A DNA stretch of 64,000 nucleotides, taken from contig DASUCV010000020.1 of assembly GCA_036275915.1 (NCBI GenBank), positions 124,001 to 188,000 on the forward strand, written 5' to 3'. This stretch comes from Candidatus Polarisedimenticolaceae bacterium. GTDB lineage: Bacteria > Acidobacteriota > Polarisedimenticolia > Polarisedimenticolales > DASRJG01. Below are positions 49,607 through 63,098 of this stretch, piece by piece (position 1 is the stretch's first letter; the number at the start of each line of letters is the position of its first letter). The translations under genes were made by a program, and so were the position numbers. The notes under the pieces were generated by a model that worked only from the letters and a program-made list of their open reading frames with translations, did no database searches and was not told the DNA's origin.

Positions 49607-50328
49607 GGATGGATCACCTCGATCGTCGTTCCCGATTTCAGCTCGAGCTGGTTGTCGACGCGGCGGACCCCGTTGATCCCCCACGCGTGCTTCTCGGCGG
49701 TGACGCGGTCGACGAAACGCGGGACGCGGCCGACGAGCGATACGGTTCCCTCGTGGACGGCGGCCTCGACCTTTCCGGGGAACGGCGGCTTGACCCGCGG
49801 ACCGAAGATCGCGTCGAGGACCTTCTGGATCCGGTCGTCCGGCGTGTCCGGCGTGTCGAGCTTGTCGACGACCTCGATGACCCCTTCGATCGCGCCGCAG
49901 AGCGTGCGCAGCTCGCCGCGCCACGACGCGTTCTTGATCTTCCCCGTCAGGGTGACGACACCGTCCGTGACCGACGCCTTCGGCCCGGTCGAGGCGAACT
50001 TGGGGATCGCGAGCACCTGCCGCTCGATCCGCTTCGCGACTTCCTCGTCGCCCGGGCCCGGAAACTCGAGCCGGAGCTGCGAGCGGTCGACGTCGCGGAC
50101 ACCCTTGATCTTGGAGGCGAGCAGGACCACCTCGTCGGCCTGGTCGAGATCGTGCACCGGTCCCTGCGGCTTCACGACACCGTCGTCGACGTCGATCTTC
50201 AGGTGGAGGTTGGCGGTCCCCGCCGTGCCGCGGATCGAGGTCTCGACGTTGCTCCTGATCGTCATGTCGTCGAGGGTGCCGGCACGAGCCGTGCCGGCGA
50301 CGAGGAGCAGGAGGATCGGAAGCCGCAC
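49603..50328 (-). CDS. Exported triple BON-domain protein
   Basis: A 241-aa exported protein (signal from VRLPILLLLVAG to ARA) built of three BON-like repeats, each with a D-G-V-V-x-L/P-x-G-x-V strand: VDDGVVKPQGPV, VTDGVVTLTGKI and VHEGTVSLVGRV, followed by helices ending in G-V-x-x-V-D-N. BON domains bind phospholipid at the envelope. I set the GTG at 50328 because a TATGAT -10 lies six bases upstream, which suggests a leaderless message. The downstream M48 protease gene overlaps by 4 bp, so the pair probably acts together at the membrane. Confidence 0.85.
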   Translation of the reverse strand: MRLPILLLLVAGTARAGTLDDMTIRSNVETSIRGTAGTANLHLKIDVDDGVVKPQGPVHDLDQADEVVLLASKIKGVRDVDRSQLRLEFPGPGDEEVAKRIERQVLAIPKFASTGPKASVTDGVVTLTGKIKNASWRGELRTLCGAIEGVIEVVDKLDTPDTPDDRIQKVLDAIFGPRVKPPFPGKVEAAVHEGTVSLVGRVPRFVDRVTAEKHAWGINGVRRVDNQLELKSGTTIEVIHP

Positions 50329-50333
50329 GGCAC

Positions 50334-50342
50334 GATCATAAT
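50334..50342. promoter_or_regulatory. Shared divergent -10 region (BON gene minus, DUF423 gene plus)
   Basis: On the minus strand TATGAT (50335-50340) lies six bases before the BON gene's GTG. On the plus strand CATAAT (50337-50342) lies 10 bases before the DUF423 ATG. The two boxes overlap, so the genes may compete for polymerase. No convincing -35 was found for either. Confidence 0.35.
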
Positions 50343-50352
50343 GGAGGTCGCG

Positions 50353-50727
50353 ATGACGGAACGTTGGTTTGCCCTCGGCGGGTGGCTCGGTGCTCTGGGC
50401 GTCGTGCTCGGCGCCTTCGGCGCGCACGGCCTGAAATCACGCGTCGATGCCGAGATGCTCGCCGTCTGGGAGACCGCCTCGCGCTACCACCTCGTGCACG
50501 CGCTTGCGCTCCTCGCGACCGGGTGGGCGGCATCGCGCTGGCCCGGCGTCTGGACGTCGGCCGCCGGGTGGCTCTTCGTTTCGGGGATCGCGATCTTCTC
50601 GGGGAGCCTCTACGCGCTCGCGCTCTCGGGCGTCCGCGCCCTCGGCGCGATCACGCCGATCGGGGGGCTCTGCCTGATCGCGGGGTGGGTGTGCTTGGGG
50701 ATGGCGGCCTGGCGGGGAAGTCGATAG
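50353..50727 (+). CDS. DUF423 family membrane protein
   Basis: A 124-aa protein with four membrane helices and the DUF423 signature near the N-terminus (LGVVLGAFGAHGLKSR), then the block ETASRYHLVHALALL and GIAIFSGSLYALALSG, ending GWVCLGMAAW. GGAGG is six bases before the ATG at 50353. The family is widespread in bacteria with no established activity. It is divergent from the BON gene and converges on rpoD, with an inverted-repeat tract in between. Confidence 0.93.
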   Translation: MTERWFALGGWLGALGVVLGAFGAHGLKSRVDAEMLAVWETASRYHLVHALALLATGWAASRWPGVWTSAAGWLFVSGIAIFSGSLYALALSGVRALGAITPIGGLCLIAGWVCLGMAAWRGSR

Positions 50728-50730
50728 TTC

Positions 50731-50783
50731 ACAGTCGACAGTCAACAGTTCACAGTAGTTCGTACCGTCAACTGTCGACTGTC
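50731..50783. repeat. Inverted CAGTCGACAGT-type repeat between DUF423 and rpoD
   Basis: The left arm GACAGTCAACAGTT (50737-50750) pairs with AACTGTCGACTGTC (50770-50783) at 13 of 14 positions around a 19-nt loop. The tract is built of AGTC/GACT/CAACTG units. Related short units occur near the ends of the AsnB gene (about 45962-45982) and the gyrB gene (about 63077-63096), so this looks like a dispersed REP-like intergenic element. Confidence 0.7.
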
Positions 50784-50798
50784 AACTGTTGACCTTCT

Positions 50799-52526
50799 CT
50801 AAGGTGCTCCTGCCTTCTCCAGGAACACCCTCAGCACTTTGCTTCGCGACGGATGACGCAGCTTCCGGAGCGCCTTCGATTCGATCTGGCGGATCCGCTC
50901 GCGCGTCACCGTGAACGATTGCCCGACTTCTTCCAGCGTGTGCTCGCTACCGTCTCCGACGCCGAACCGCATCTTAAGAACCTTTTCTTCTCTCGGCGTC
51001 AGTGTCTTCAGGACCGTCTGAGTCTGAGACCTCAGGTCCAGTTGAATCGCCGCTTCGACCGGGGAGACGGCGCTCCGGTCTTCGATAAAATCCTTTAAAT
51101 GGCTGTCCTCCTCCTCCCCGATGGGTGTCTCGAGGGAGATCGGCTCCTGCGCGATCTTGAGGACCTTGCGCACCTTGGCGACCGGGATGCCCATCTTCTT
51201 CGCGATCTCTTCGGGCGACGGCTCCCGGCCGTACTCCTGGACGAGGCTGCGTGACGTGCGGATAAGCTTGTTGATCGTCTCGATCATGTGGACCGGGATG
51301 CGGATCGTGCGCGCCTGATCGGCGATGGCACGGGTGATCGCCTGCCGGATCCACCACGTCGCGTAAGTCGAGAACTTGTAGCCGCGGCGGTACTCGAACT
51401 TATCGACCGCCTTCATGAGGCCGATGTTTCCCTCCTGGATCAGGTCGAGAAACTGCAGGCCGCGATTGGTGTACTTCTTGGCGATCGAAACGACGAGCCT
51501 CAGGTTCGCCTCGATGAGCTCGCTCTTGGCCCGCTTCGCCTCGCGCAGGCCGCGCGCGACCGCCATGCCGAGCTGATGGATCTCGGCCTTGCCGGTCATC
51601 ATCTCGGTCTCGATCGACTTGATGTCTCCCCGCAGGCCTTCGATCTTCCTCAATACCTCGCGCTTGAGCGCGGGGTCGCGGAACGATTTCACCTTCTCTT
51701 TCAGGTCCTGAATGCTGCGCTCGTGGCGCTTGACCTTGTGGTCGGCGTCGCGGACGGTCTTCGCGAGGTTGTCGGTCTGCGACGGCACGAGGTTCAGCTC
51801 GCGGAGCTCGAGGGCCACGCGGATCTGCTGGCGCATCGCCTTGTAGCGGGCGGTGCGCCAGGCTCGGCCGCCCGGCTTCAGCTTCTCCATCTTCTTCGTG
51901 GCGACGTCGAGGAGTGACAGCTTCTTCGCGAGACGCTGGATGACGAGCTTGGCTCGCTCGAGCTTCTTCGCCGATTTGTCTTCCTCTTCCTCGCCGCCCG
52001 CGAAGACGTTCGCCGAGATCTGGCCCCGCTTGATCCGGTCGCCGATCTGGCGGATCTCGTCGTGCACCCAGGGGCTGCGCGCCAGCGCGTTCATGACGCG
52101 ACGCTCGCCCCGCTCGATGCGCCGCGCGATGCGCACCTCGCCTTCGCGCGTCAAGAGCGGGACGGTCCCCATCTCGCGCAGGTACATGCGGACGGGGTCA
52201 TTGGTTTTTTCGAGGGGGCTCGGGATCGGTCCTTCCTTGCCCTCCTCTTCCTTTTCTTCCTTGACCACTTCCTTGGCCGAAGGCGCCGGACCACCCGGGC
52301 CGAGCTGCTCGCGGGCATCCGCGTCGACCACGGTGATCCCGTGAGCCTCGAGGAGGGAGAAGACCTCCTCGATCTCGTCGGGCGAGGCGGAGATCTCGTC
52401 GGGGAGCGATTCGTTGATCTCGTCGTACGCGAGGAAGCCGCGTTCCTTGCCCAGGGCCAGGAGCTGGCGGACCTCGTCGTACTTGGCCTCGACGCCCGAG
52501 AGCTGTTCTCGCTTCTTCTTGCTCAT
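50799..52526 (-). CDS. rpoD: Primary RNA polymerase sigma factor RpoD (sigma-70)
   Basis: A 575-aa housekeeping sigma factor. It has an N-terminal region 1.1 ([19 protein letters not shown]), an acidic Lys/Glu linker, region 1.2 ([21 protein letters not shown]), and a non-conserved insert. The hallmark region 2 contains [20 protein letters not shown] and [15 protein letters not shown]; regions 3 and 4 end with [20 protein letters not shown]. It is 12 bases downstream of dnaG in the classical rpsU-dnaG-rpoD order. The ATG at 52526 has AGAGGA upstream. Length and motifs match the family. Confidence 0.98.
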   Translation of the reverse strand: MSKKKREQLSGVEAKYDEVRQLLALGKERGFLAYDEINESLPDEISASPDEIEEVFSLLEAHGITVVDADAREQLGPGGPAPSAKEVVKEEKEEEGKEGPIPSPLEKTNDPVRMYLREMGTVPLLTREGEVRIARRIERGERRVMNALARSPWVHDEIRQIGDRIKRGQISANVFAGGEEEEDKSAKKLERAKLVIQRLAKKLSLLDVATKKMEKLKPGGRAWRTARYKAMRQQIRVALELRELNLVPSQTDNLAKTVRDADHKVKRHERSIQDLKEKVKSFRDPALKREVLRKIEGLRGDIKSIETEMMTGKAEIHQLGMAVARGLREAKRAKSELIEANLRLVVSIAKKYTNRGLQFLDLIQEGNIGLMKAVDKFEYRRGYKFSTYATWWIRQAITRAIADQARTIRIPVHMIETINKLIRTSRSLVQEYGREPSPEEIAKKMGIPVAKVRKVLKIAQEPISLETPIGEEEDSHLKDFIEDRSAVSPVEAAIQLDLRSQTQTVLKTLTPREEKVLKMRFGVGDGSEHTLEEVGQSFTVTRERIRQIESKALRKLRHPSRSKVLRVFLEKAGAP

Positions 52527-52537
52527 CGTCCTCTCGA

Positions 52538-54310
52538 TCAATGGGTGACGTCTCGGTAAGGGGCGTCGAGCTGACGCCCGAGGTTCATTCGTTCCAGGAG
52601 CCGCTTTGTTTCTTCTTCTTTCTGCAAAGACGCCAGATCTCGTCCGGATTCCTTGAGCTGCTTCTTCAGACGGTGGCTGCGCAGGCTGTCCAGACAGCCG
52701 TCGACCTCCTCGGGACCGCCCGGCGGGTCGTCGCGGAACGCGATCCGCGTGAGGAGCGTCCGGTCGTTCTCGTCGCTCAGGGCGTCGACGACGAGCGGAC
52801 CGTTCACGGGGAGACCCTGTGCGTCGAGGTCGAGGATCGTCCGGACGATCGGCGCCACGCGGGCCGCCGCCTCGAGATCGGCGGGATCGACGACCTTGCG
52901 GGCGTGCGCGCGGGCCTCGTCGCTCCCGAGCAGCAGGCGCACGAGCCGCGCTTCGACCGGTGTCGCGGCGTCGTCGCCGGCGACGCGGTGCCGGATCGCC
53001 CCCTTCGCGACCTTGAGCGCGCCGCGCAGCTCTTGCATGACGAGATCGTCCTCGATGTCGAGCGCGTCGGCGAGCCGGCCCGCCCACGAGGCGCGCTCGA
53101 CCGCATTGTCGAGCCGGGCGAGGCGCGGGAGGATCGCGTTGATCGCGGCGACCTTCTCTCCGGGGCGCGCGAGGTCGCGGCCGCGGCGCTCGCGGCGGAC
53201 GAGGTACTCGAGATAATCCGGAGCGTCGCGCACGACGGCTTCGTATGCGGCGCGGCCGAACTCCTTGACGAAGTCGTCCGGGTCCTTTCCGTCGGGCACC
53301 TCGGCCACCCGTACGTCGAACCCGCGCTCGAGGAAGAGATCGAGCGATTTGACCGTCGCGTTCGCTCCGGCGGCGTCACCGTCGTAGCTGACGACGACAC
53401 GCTCGGTCGAGCGTGAGAGGAGCTTCACCTGCGCCGGCGTCAAGGCGGTGCCGAGCGACGCGACCGCGTTGTCGAACCCGGCCTGATGAAGCGCGATCAG
53501 GTCCAAGTAGCCCTCGACGAGGATCGCGAACCCCTCGCGGCGGATCGGCTCCCGTGCGACGTCGAGACCGTAGAGATGCTCTCCCTTCACATACGCAGGA
53601 GTCTCGGGAGAGTTGAGATATTTCGGCTCGGCGTCGCCCAGGGCACGGCCGCCGAACGCGACGACGTGCCCTGCCGCGTCCCGGATCGGGAAGATGAGAC
53701 GGTGGCGGAAACGGTCGTAGTGCCCCGTTCCCTCCTTGCGCGCCACCGCGAGGCCCGCGCTCAGGATCTCCTGATCGGTGAACCCGCGGGCGCCGAGGAT
53801 GTTCCCCAGTGAGTCCCACGTGTCGGGCGCGTAGCCGATCTCGAAACGGTCGGCGGTCTCTTCGGAGATGCCCCGCTTCGCGAGGTACGCACGCGCCGTC
53901 TGGCCCCGCGCGCCGTCGCGCCATTGCGCGCGGAAGAAGCCTGCCGCCGCTTCGTTCATGAGGAGCACGCGCCGTCGCGCATCATCTTCGGGGCGGTGGG
54001 CCGCGCTGGGGAGCGGGATCCCCCAACGGTTCGCCAGGAATTCGACCGCTTCCGGGAACTCGAGCTTCTCGTAGAGCATGACGAACTTGAACGCGTCCCC
54101 ACCCGCGTGACACCCGAAGCAGTAGAAAAGTTGCATCTGGGGGTCGACGGAGAAGGACGGTGTCTTCTCGTGATGGAAGGGGCAGAGCCCCTTGAGACGT
54201 GCGCCGCCGGGCTTGAGCGGAACGTAATCCGAAACCAAGCGAACGATGTCGCCTGCATTCCGGACCGCCGCGACGAACTCTCTCGTGAGCGGTACGGCCA
54301 AGAGGGCCAC
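52538..54310 (-). CDS. dnaG: DNA primase DnaG
   Basis: A 590-aa primase that makes RNA primers at the fork. The N-terminal zinc domain has Cys43, His46, Cys64 and Cys67 ([11 protein letters not shown] and [11 protein letters not shown]). The TOPRIM core carries FGGRALGD and [16 protein letters not shown], with the acidic SYDGDAAG block. The C-terminal helicase-binding region is poorly conserved, as usual. The start is GTG 54310 with weak upstream signals. [17 protein letters not shown] aligns with the normal DnaG N-terminus. It is the middle gene of the rpsU-dnaG-rpoD operon. Confidence 0.97.
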   Translation of the reverse strand: MALLAVPLTREFVAAVRNAGDIVRLVSDYVPLKPGGARLKGLCPFHHEKTPSFSVDPQMQLFYCFGCHAGGDAFKFVMLYEKLEFPEAVEFLANRWGIPLPSAAHRPEDDARRRVLLMNEAAAGFFRAQWRDGARGQTARAYLAKRGISEETADRFEIGYAPDTWDSLGNILGARGFTDQEILSAGLAVARKEGTGHYDRFRHRLIFPIRDAAGHVVAFGGRALGDAEPKYLNSPETPAYVKGEHLYGLDVAREPIRREGFAILVEGYLDLIALHQAGFDNAVASLGTALTPAQVKLLSRSTERVVVSYDGDAAGANATVKSLDLFLERGFDVRVAEVPDGKDPDDFVKEFGRAAYEAVVRDAPDYLEYLVRRERRGRDLARPGEKVAAINAILPRLARLDNAVERASWAGRLADALDIEDDLVMQELRGALKVAKGAIRHRVAGDDAATPVEARLVRLLLGSDEARAHARKVVDPADLEAAARVAPIVRTILDLDAQGLPVNGPLVVDALSDENDRTLLTRIAFRDDPPGGPEEVDGCLDSLRSHRLKKQLKESGRDLASLQKEEETKRLLERMNLGRQLDAPYRDVTH

Positions 54311-54322
54311 CTACCGTCGGCG

Positions 54323-54350
54323 GGCCGGGACGGCCGAAGCCGCCCCGGTC
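54323..54350 (-). promoter_or_regulatory. UUCG-loop hairpin between rpsU and dnaG
   Basis: On the minus strand GACCGGGGCGGC and GCCGTCCCGGCC form a 12-position stem (one G-T wobble, one A-C mismatch) closed by a TTCG tetraloop. It is centred between the rpsU stop and the dnaG start. There is no T-run. Its place matches the internal terminator or processing region known between rpsU and dnaG in enterobacteria. Confidence 0.65.
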
Positions 54351-54362
54351 CGAAAGAGGGTG

Positions 54363-54569
54363 TTATCCGTTGTTCCTACGTTCCTGCGCCAACCGCTTGA
54401 GAAGCTTCTTTCGCGCGGCAAGCGCCTTGCGCTTCTTCTTGACGCTGGGCTTTTCGTAGTGCTGGCGCTTCTTGATCTCCGTCAAGATGCCGGACTTCTC
54501 GCACTTACGTTTGAAGCGTTTCAAGGCGTTCTCGAGGCTCTCGTCCTCGCGCACCTTGATCAGCGGCAT
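54363..54569 (-). CDS. rpsU: 30S ribosomal protein S21
   Basis: A 68-aa basic protein with the S21 pattern: [20 protein letters not shown], then [20 protein letters not shown], and a Lys/Arg-rich tail ([14 protein letters not shown]). It is a small-subunit protein involved in translation initiation. An SD-like GAGGAT precedes the ATG at 54569. It is the first gene of the macromolecular-synthesis operon, with a good sigma-70 promoter 65 bases upstream and a hairpin before dnaG that may lower primase output relative to S21. Confidence 0.97.
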   Translation of the reverse strand: MPLIKVREDESLENALKRFKRKCEKSGILTEIKKRQHYEKPSVKKKRKALAARKKLLKRLAQERRNNG

Positions 54570-54633
54570 TGAATCCTCACCCCCCTCGTCGTTCGGTACT
54601 CCGCCCCGGAATTCGAGGCTTCGCAAAACCGCC

Positions 54634-54662
54634 ACTTTAGCGAGGGCCTCGGAGACCGTCAA
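54634..54662 (-). promoter_or_regulatory. Sigma-70 promoter of the rpsU-dnaG-rpoD operon
   Basis: Reading the minus strand, TTGACG (54662-54657) and TAAAGT (54639-54634) are separated by exactly 17 bases. This is one of the best sigma-70 matches in the window and lies 65 bases before the rpsU start. The remainder of the 199-bp gap to larB shows nothing else that I recognise. Confidence 0.75.
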
Positions 54663-54768
54663 GGCGGATGGGGTACTGAGGAGACTGGCCGCCCACCCCG
54701 CCTCACTCAACCGTTACGCGTTTCAAGAAATACCGTCGGTCCGGCGTTTCCGCAACCGAATTTGGCAT

Positions 54769-55551
54769 CTATCGGGGCTTCTTCGACCTTCCAGTTCGGT
54801 TGTGGGCGAGCCGATTGATGAGAGAAGCCAGACAACCGGCGCCGTGGCCATTGTCGATGTTCACGACCGCAACCCCGGGTGCGCAGGCGTTGAGCATTGA
54901 GAGCAGAGCCGCGAACCCGCCCGCTCCGGCGCCGTACCCGACGCTCGTCGGCACGGCGATGACGGGAGCGTCGACGAGGCCGGCGACGACGGACGGAAGC
55001 GCGCCTTCCATCCCAGCGACGACGACGAGCACGTTCGAAGACGCCATCACCCGTTGATGCGCGAGGAGCCGATGGAGCCCTGCGACCCCGACGTCGTAGA
55101 TGCGCCTCACGCGCTCGCCCATCGCCTCCGCGGTGATCGCCGCCTCCTCGGCGACGCCGATGTCGGTCGTGCCCGCGGTGAGCACGGCGACTCCGGGCCG
55201 CGCCTTGGACTTCGCGCGCGCGCCGAGCACGATCGTCCGGGCTTCCGGGTGATAACGCGCGGCGGGATGGCGCTCGCGAACCGCCGCGTAGGCGTCGGGG
55301 TGAGCGCGGGTGACCATGGCCGTCTGCCCTGCCGAGGCGAGGCGGTCGACGATCGACGCGATCTGCTCGGGGGACTTGCCCTGGCCGTACACGGTCTCGG
55401 GCAGGCCTCGTCTCAAAGCGCGATGCGTGTCGATCGTCGCGAAACCGAGATCGGTGGACGGGAAATGACGGAGACGCTCTTCCGCCTCGGCGACCGAGAT
55501 CCGGCGCGCGCGCACGCCGGCAAGCAGCGTCCTGATCGCATCACGATCCAT
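54769..55551 (-). CDS. larB: Nickel-pincer cofactor biosynthesis protein LarB
   Basis: A 260-aa protein of the LarB (NCAIR mutase-related) family, which carboxylates and hydrolyses nicotinic acid adenine dinucleotide in the first step of the nickel-pincer cofactor made for lactate racemase-type enzymes. Visible blocks are GFATIDTHRALRRGLPETVYG, then TAGTTDIGVAEEA, the PurE-like VVVAGMEGALPSVVAGLV and the tail PTSVGYGAGAGGFAALLSML. The GTD-I-x-V-A-E-E-A segment is characteristic. larC, larE and larA are not in the window. Confidence 0.93.
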   Translation of the reverse strand: MDRDAIRTLLAGVRARRISVAEAEERLRHFPSTDLGFATIDTHRALRRGLPETVYGQGKSPEQIASIVDRLASAGQTAMVTRAHPDAYAAVRERHPAARYHPEARTIVLGARAKSKARPGVAVLTAGTTDIGVAEEAAITAEAMGERVRRIYDVGVAGLHRLLAHQRVMASSNVLVVVAGMEGALPSVVAGLVDAPVIAVPTSVGYGAGAGGFAALLSMLNACAPGVAVVNIDNGHGAGCLASLINRLAHNRTGRSKKPR

Positions 55552-55600
55552 ATCGTTTGCTAGGATAGCGCCTCATCGCGCTGCGACGCGGAGGGTCCCC

Positions 55601-55963
55601 GTGAGCCGTACCATCGCCGAACGCCGTTCTCATGCTCGTTTCCGCCATCAATTCGAGATCGAAGGCCCACGGGACGGCGCCGGCGCCGCCGCGCGCATGG
55701 TCGCGAGCGATCTATCGCTCGGCGGGCTGCAGTGCTCGTCCAGCCACGACTACCCCGAGATGACACGACTCGCCGTTCGCTTGCAGCTTCCGAGCGGCAC
55801 GAGCGCGGAGCCGGTCGACCTCGAGGCGGTCGTCGTGCGCCGGCGCGAGCTGCCGGCCGCGGCGGGCGGTGGGCGCTACGAGCTGGCGCTCTTCTTCACC
55901 TCGATGAACGACGACGCGCGCGAGCGGTTGGCACGATTCCTCGCCCGCGCCACGACGAACTGA
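55601..55963 (+). CDS. PilZ-domain protein
   Basis: A 120-aa single PilZ domain, a c-di-GMP receptor fold. The binding motifs are present: an R-x-x-x-R-type start (ERRSHARFRH, residues about 7-16) and D-x-S-x-x-G in DLSLGGLQC (about 39-47). GGAGGG lies five bases before the GTG start. It could link c-di-GMP level to motility, envelope or polysaccharide functions. The neighbours give no target, as the gene is divergent from larB and precedes the HU gene. Confidence 0.9.
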   Translation: MSRTIAERRSHARFRHQFEIEGPRDGAGAAARMVASDLSLGGLQCSSSHDYPEMTRLAVRLQLPSGTSAEPVDLEAVVVRRRELPAAAGGGRYELALFFTSMNDDARERLARFLARATTN

Positions 55964-55976
55964 CGCCAGACCGTTC

Positions 55977-56005
55977 TTGATTTCGCCGCGATGCCGCGGT
56001 GTAAT
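55977..56005 (+). promoter_or_regulatory. Sigma-70 promoter of the HU gene
   Basis: TTGATT (55977-55982) and TGTAAT (56000-56005) are separated by 17 bases and lie 36 bases before the HU ATG. AAGGGGG (56031-56037) is the ribosome site. Confidence 0.7.
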
Positions 56006-56041
56006 GCGCGGAAGCGTTCACACCGTCACGAAGGGGGCCCC

Positions 56042-56317
56042 ATGAACAAGAACGAGCTGATCGGGAAGATTGCGAGCGACGCCAACATCACGCGCACGGC
56101 CGCCGCGACGGCGATCGACGCGCTCGTCGAGGGCGTCACCTCCTCGCTCAAGAAGGGTCAGCGCGTCACGCTCATGGGGTTCGGGACGTTCGGCACGTCG
56201 AAGCGGAAGGCGCGCACCGGGCGGAACCCGCAGACCGGCGAGACGATCAAGATCAAGGCGAAGACCGCGGTCCGCTTCAAGGCGGGAAAAGAGCTCGACC
56301 AGACGCTGAACCGCTGA
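56042..56317 (+). CDS. hup: DNA-binding protein HU
   Basis: A 91-aa nucleoid protein of the HU/IHF family. MNKNELIGKIA and the helical dimer region (AATAIDALVEGVTSSLKKG) precede RVTLMGFGTFG and the DNA-clasping arm RKARTGRNPQTGETIKI, with the RNP tip. The end is VRFKAGKELDQTLNR. It is a non-specific DNA-bending protein. The stop codon lies inside a palindrome shared with the convergent biotin-carrier gene. Confidence 0.97.
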   Translation: MNKNELIGKIASDANITRTAAATAIDALVEGVTSSLKKGQRVTLMGFGTFGTSKRKARTGRNPQTGETIKIKAKTAVRFKAGKELDQTLNR

Positions 56318-56330
56318 CGCGTTGCGTCAG
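56314..56330. terminator. Palindrome containing both stop codons of convergent genes
   Basis: CTGACGC (56314-56320) and GCGTCAG (56324-56330) flank a GTT loop. The HU TGA (56315-56317) lies in one arm and the biotin-carrier TGA (minus strand, 56329-56327) lies in the other. The RNA hairpin forms from either direction, but no T-run follows. Confidence 0.5.
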
Positions 56331-56818
56331 TCGAGGACGACGAGCGTCGCGCCCGACTCGACCGTGATGCCCGGCGTCACAGGGACGGCGCGCACGCGTC
56401 CGGCGCGCGGCGCTTCGATCTCGTTCTCCATCTTCATCGCCTCGACGACGACGAGTCCCTGACCCTTGCGCACCTCGTCCCCTTCGCCGACGAGGACGCG
56501 GACGACCTTCCCCGGCATGATCGAGGCCACGTCGGTCGGACCGGCGCGACGGTGGATCTCGTCCCTCCCCGACCGCGCGTCGTCGGCGAGCTCGACGACC
56601 TGCTCGCTCGCGCCGTGGCGGACGACATAGCGGGCTCCCGATGACTCGACCGCGACCTCGTACGACTTGCCCTCGTAGAGGAAGGAGTAGAAATCGGCCT
56701 CGAGCTTTCGGGCGTCGACGAGGTGCTCGGTCCCGTCGAGGACGACGGCGTAGCGCCCGTCGACGCGCGTCACGATCGCGTCGTGCACCTTCTCGCCGAG
56801 CTTGAGCGCGAACTTCAT
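56327..56818 (-). CDS. Biotin carboxyl carrier protein of acyl-CoA carboxylase
   Basis: A 163-aa carrier. The C-terminal biotinyl domain has VVVEAMKMENEI with biotin-accepting Lys129 and a following APRAGRVRAVPVTPG. The N-terminal half (residues 1-90) is a less conserved linker-type domain resembling the BT domain of propionyl-CoA carboxylase alpha. The ATG overlaps the biotin carboxylase stop (ATGA). In many bacteria this domain is fused to the carboxylase; here it is a separate polypeptide. It shuttles carboxybiotin to the carboxyltransferase. Confidence 0.93.
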   Translation of the reverse strand: MKFALKLGEKVHDAIVTRVDGRYAVVLDGTEHLVDARKLEADFYSFLYEGKSYEVAVESSGARYVVRHGASEQVVELADDARSGRDEIHRRAGPTDVASIMPGKVVRVLVGEGDEVRKGQGLVVVEAMKMENEIEAPRAGRVRAVPVTPGITVESGATLVVLD

Positions 56819-58313
56819 CGGAGCGCCCCGGTGCGCGCCGCCTGCTTCCACCGCGACGGACGTCCGCCCGGCCCCGTCTGCGATTGACGTTCGAGGCGCC
56901 GGAAGTGCGCGACCGCCGCCGCGAGGAGCGCGATCTCCTCGAGCCACGGGTCGGCAGCCGGGGCCACGAGCTCCGGATGCTCCTCGAGGAAGCCGGTGTG
57001 CAGGTCGCCCGCGAGAAACGCCGGATGTGTCATGACGCGCCGGTGGAAGTTGATCGAGGTCTTGATCCCGTCGATCCGCAGCTCGTTCAAGGCGCGCGCC
57101 ATCCGCGCCGCCGCCTCGGCGCGATCGTGGCCCCACGCGATGAGCTTGGCGAGCATCGGGTCGTAGAAGACCGGGACGGTGAAACCCCCGTACACGCCGC
57201 CGTCGTAGCGAACCCCGGGGCCGGTCGGAGCGCGCAGCGCACGGATCGTTCCCGGGGCCGGCATGAAGTTCCGTTCGGGATCCTCCGCGATGATGCGGCA
57301 TTCGATGGCGTGCCCCCGCGGGACCAGGCCGTCCTGCCTGAAGGGAAGCTTGCCTCCGGCCGCGATGCCGATCATCGCCTTCACGAGGTCGACCCCGTAG
57401 ATCATCTCGGTGACCGGGTGCTCGACCTGGAGACGCGTGTTCATCTCCATGAAGTAGAAGCTGCCGTCGGCGCCGCGGAGCATCTCGATCGTCCCCGCGC
57501 TCACGTAGCCGCAAGCCCGCGCCGCCTTGACCGCGATCTCGCCGATGCGAGCGCGCGTCGCCGCGTCGAGGACCGGCGACGGCGCCTCCTCGATGAGCTT
57601 CTGGTGCCGGCGCTGGATCGAGCATTCGCGCTCGCCGAGGTGGACGCAGCTCCCGTGCGCGTCCGCGAGGACCTGGACCTCGATGTGGCGCGGGCGCTCG
57701 ACGTACTTCTCGAGGAAGACGGTGGCGTCGCCGAACGCCGAGCCCGCCTCGCCCTTCGCCTGCGCGAGGAGCGAAGGCAGCTCCGCCTCCGACCGGACGA
57801 TGCGCATCCCCCGGCCGCCGCCCCCCGCCGACGCTTTCAGGAGGACCGGGAAGCCGATGCGCCGCGCCTCGGCGACCGCGTGCTCCGCGCTCTCGAGCGG
57901 CGGCGTCCCCGGCACGACCGGCACGCCCGCCGTCATCATGAGATTGCGCGCGCGCACCTTGTCGCCCATCGCCTCCATCGCCTCGGGCGGAGGGCCGACG
58001 AAGACGACACCGGCGTCGCGGCAGGCCCGCGCGAACGCGGGGTTCTCGGAGAGGAACCCGTATCCCGGATGGATCGCTTCGGCGCCGCTCTGCTTCGCCG
58101 CGTCCAGGATCCTATCGATCCGGAGGTACGACTCGGTCGAGGGCGGAGGGCCGATCGGGTAGGCCTCGTGCGCGAAGCGGACGTGCTGCGCGTCGCGGTC
58201 GGCCTCGGAGTAGACCGCGACCGTGCGGATGCCGATCTCGTGGCACGCGCGGATGATGCGGACCGCGATCTCGCCGCGATTCGCGACCAGGAGCTTCGTG
58301 AAGCGGCGGCCCA

Positions 58314-58314
<1 letters not shown>
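56815..58314 (-). CDS. Biotin carboxylase subunit (AccC/PccA-type)
   Basis: A 499-aa ATP-grasp enzyme. It starts FTKLLVANRGEIAVRIIRAC and continues through IHPGYGFLSENPAFAR, the Gly-rich ATP loop KASAGGGGRGMR, EKYVERPRHIEVQVL, the active-site FMEMNTRLQVEHPVTE and the C-terminal AB-type domain to ~450. It carboxylates biotin using ATP and bicarbonate. The ATG overlaps the carboxyltransferase stop by one base (TGATG). The length beyond ~450 residues, without a BCCP, fits a PccA-type subunit whose carrier has been split off. Confidence 0.95.
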
Positions 58315-59861
<1,547 letters not shown>

Positions 59862-59866
59862 CCGGA

Positions 59867-60507
59867 TCAGGCCTTGAGCTTGGCCCAGTCTTCGAGGAAC
59901 TTCTTGAGCCCGTTCTCGGTGAGCGGGTGCTCGTAGAGCTGCATCATGACCTTGAACGGCATCGTGCCGACGTCGGCGCCGGCGAGCGCCGAATCGACGA
60001 CGTGGAGCGGGTGCCGGATCGAGGCCGCGAGGATCTGCGTCGTGTAGCCGTAGTTGTCGTAGATCGCGCGGATCTGCCGGATCAGGTCCATCCCCTCGTG
60101 GGAGATGTCGTCGAGGCGGCCGACGAACGGCGAGATGAACGTCGCGTCGCACTTCGCGGCCAAGAGCGCCTGCGACGGCGAGAAGCAGAGCGTGACGTTG
60201 ACGTGAATCCCCTGCGCGCGGAGGGCCTTGCACGCGCGCAGGCCTTCCTTCGTGAGCGGAACCTTGATCGTGACGTTCTTGTGGATCTTCGCGAGCGGCG
60301 CCGCCTGCGCCATCATCCCGTCGTAGTCGAGCGCCGTGACCTCCGCGGAGATCGGGCCGTCGACGATCGTCGTGATCTCGCGGATGACGTCCTCGAACTT
60401 GCGCCCCTCCTTCGCGACGAGCGAAGGATTCGTCGTGACGCCGTCCAGGATGCCGAGCCGTGCCGCCTCGCGGATCTCGTCGAGATTCGCGGTGTCGATG
60501 AAGAACT

Positions 60508-60511
<4 letters not shown>
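59867..60511 (-). CDS. tal: Transaldolase (TalC/fructose-6-phosphate aldolase type)
   Basis: A 214-aa short transaldolase: [29 protein letters not shown], the Schiff-base Lys83 in [22 protein letters not shown] and [11 protein letters not shown], ending [19 protein letters not shown]. Length matches the TalC/FSA group, which contains both transaldolases and aldolases. It exchanges dihydroxyacetone units between sugar phosphates in the non-oxidative pentose-phosphate pathway. The ATG overlaps the gyrA stop (ATGA), coupling it to the gyrase genes. Confidence 0.95.
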
Positions 60512-63036
<2,525 letters not shown>

Positions 63037-63098
63037 TCCTGGTTCCTACTGCCGGCGTTGGCGACCGCCCCACCGGTCGACCGTCGACAGTCGACAGC

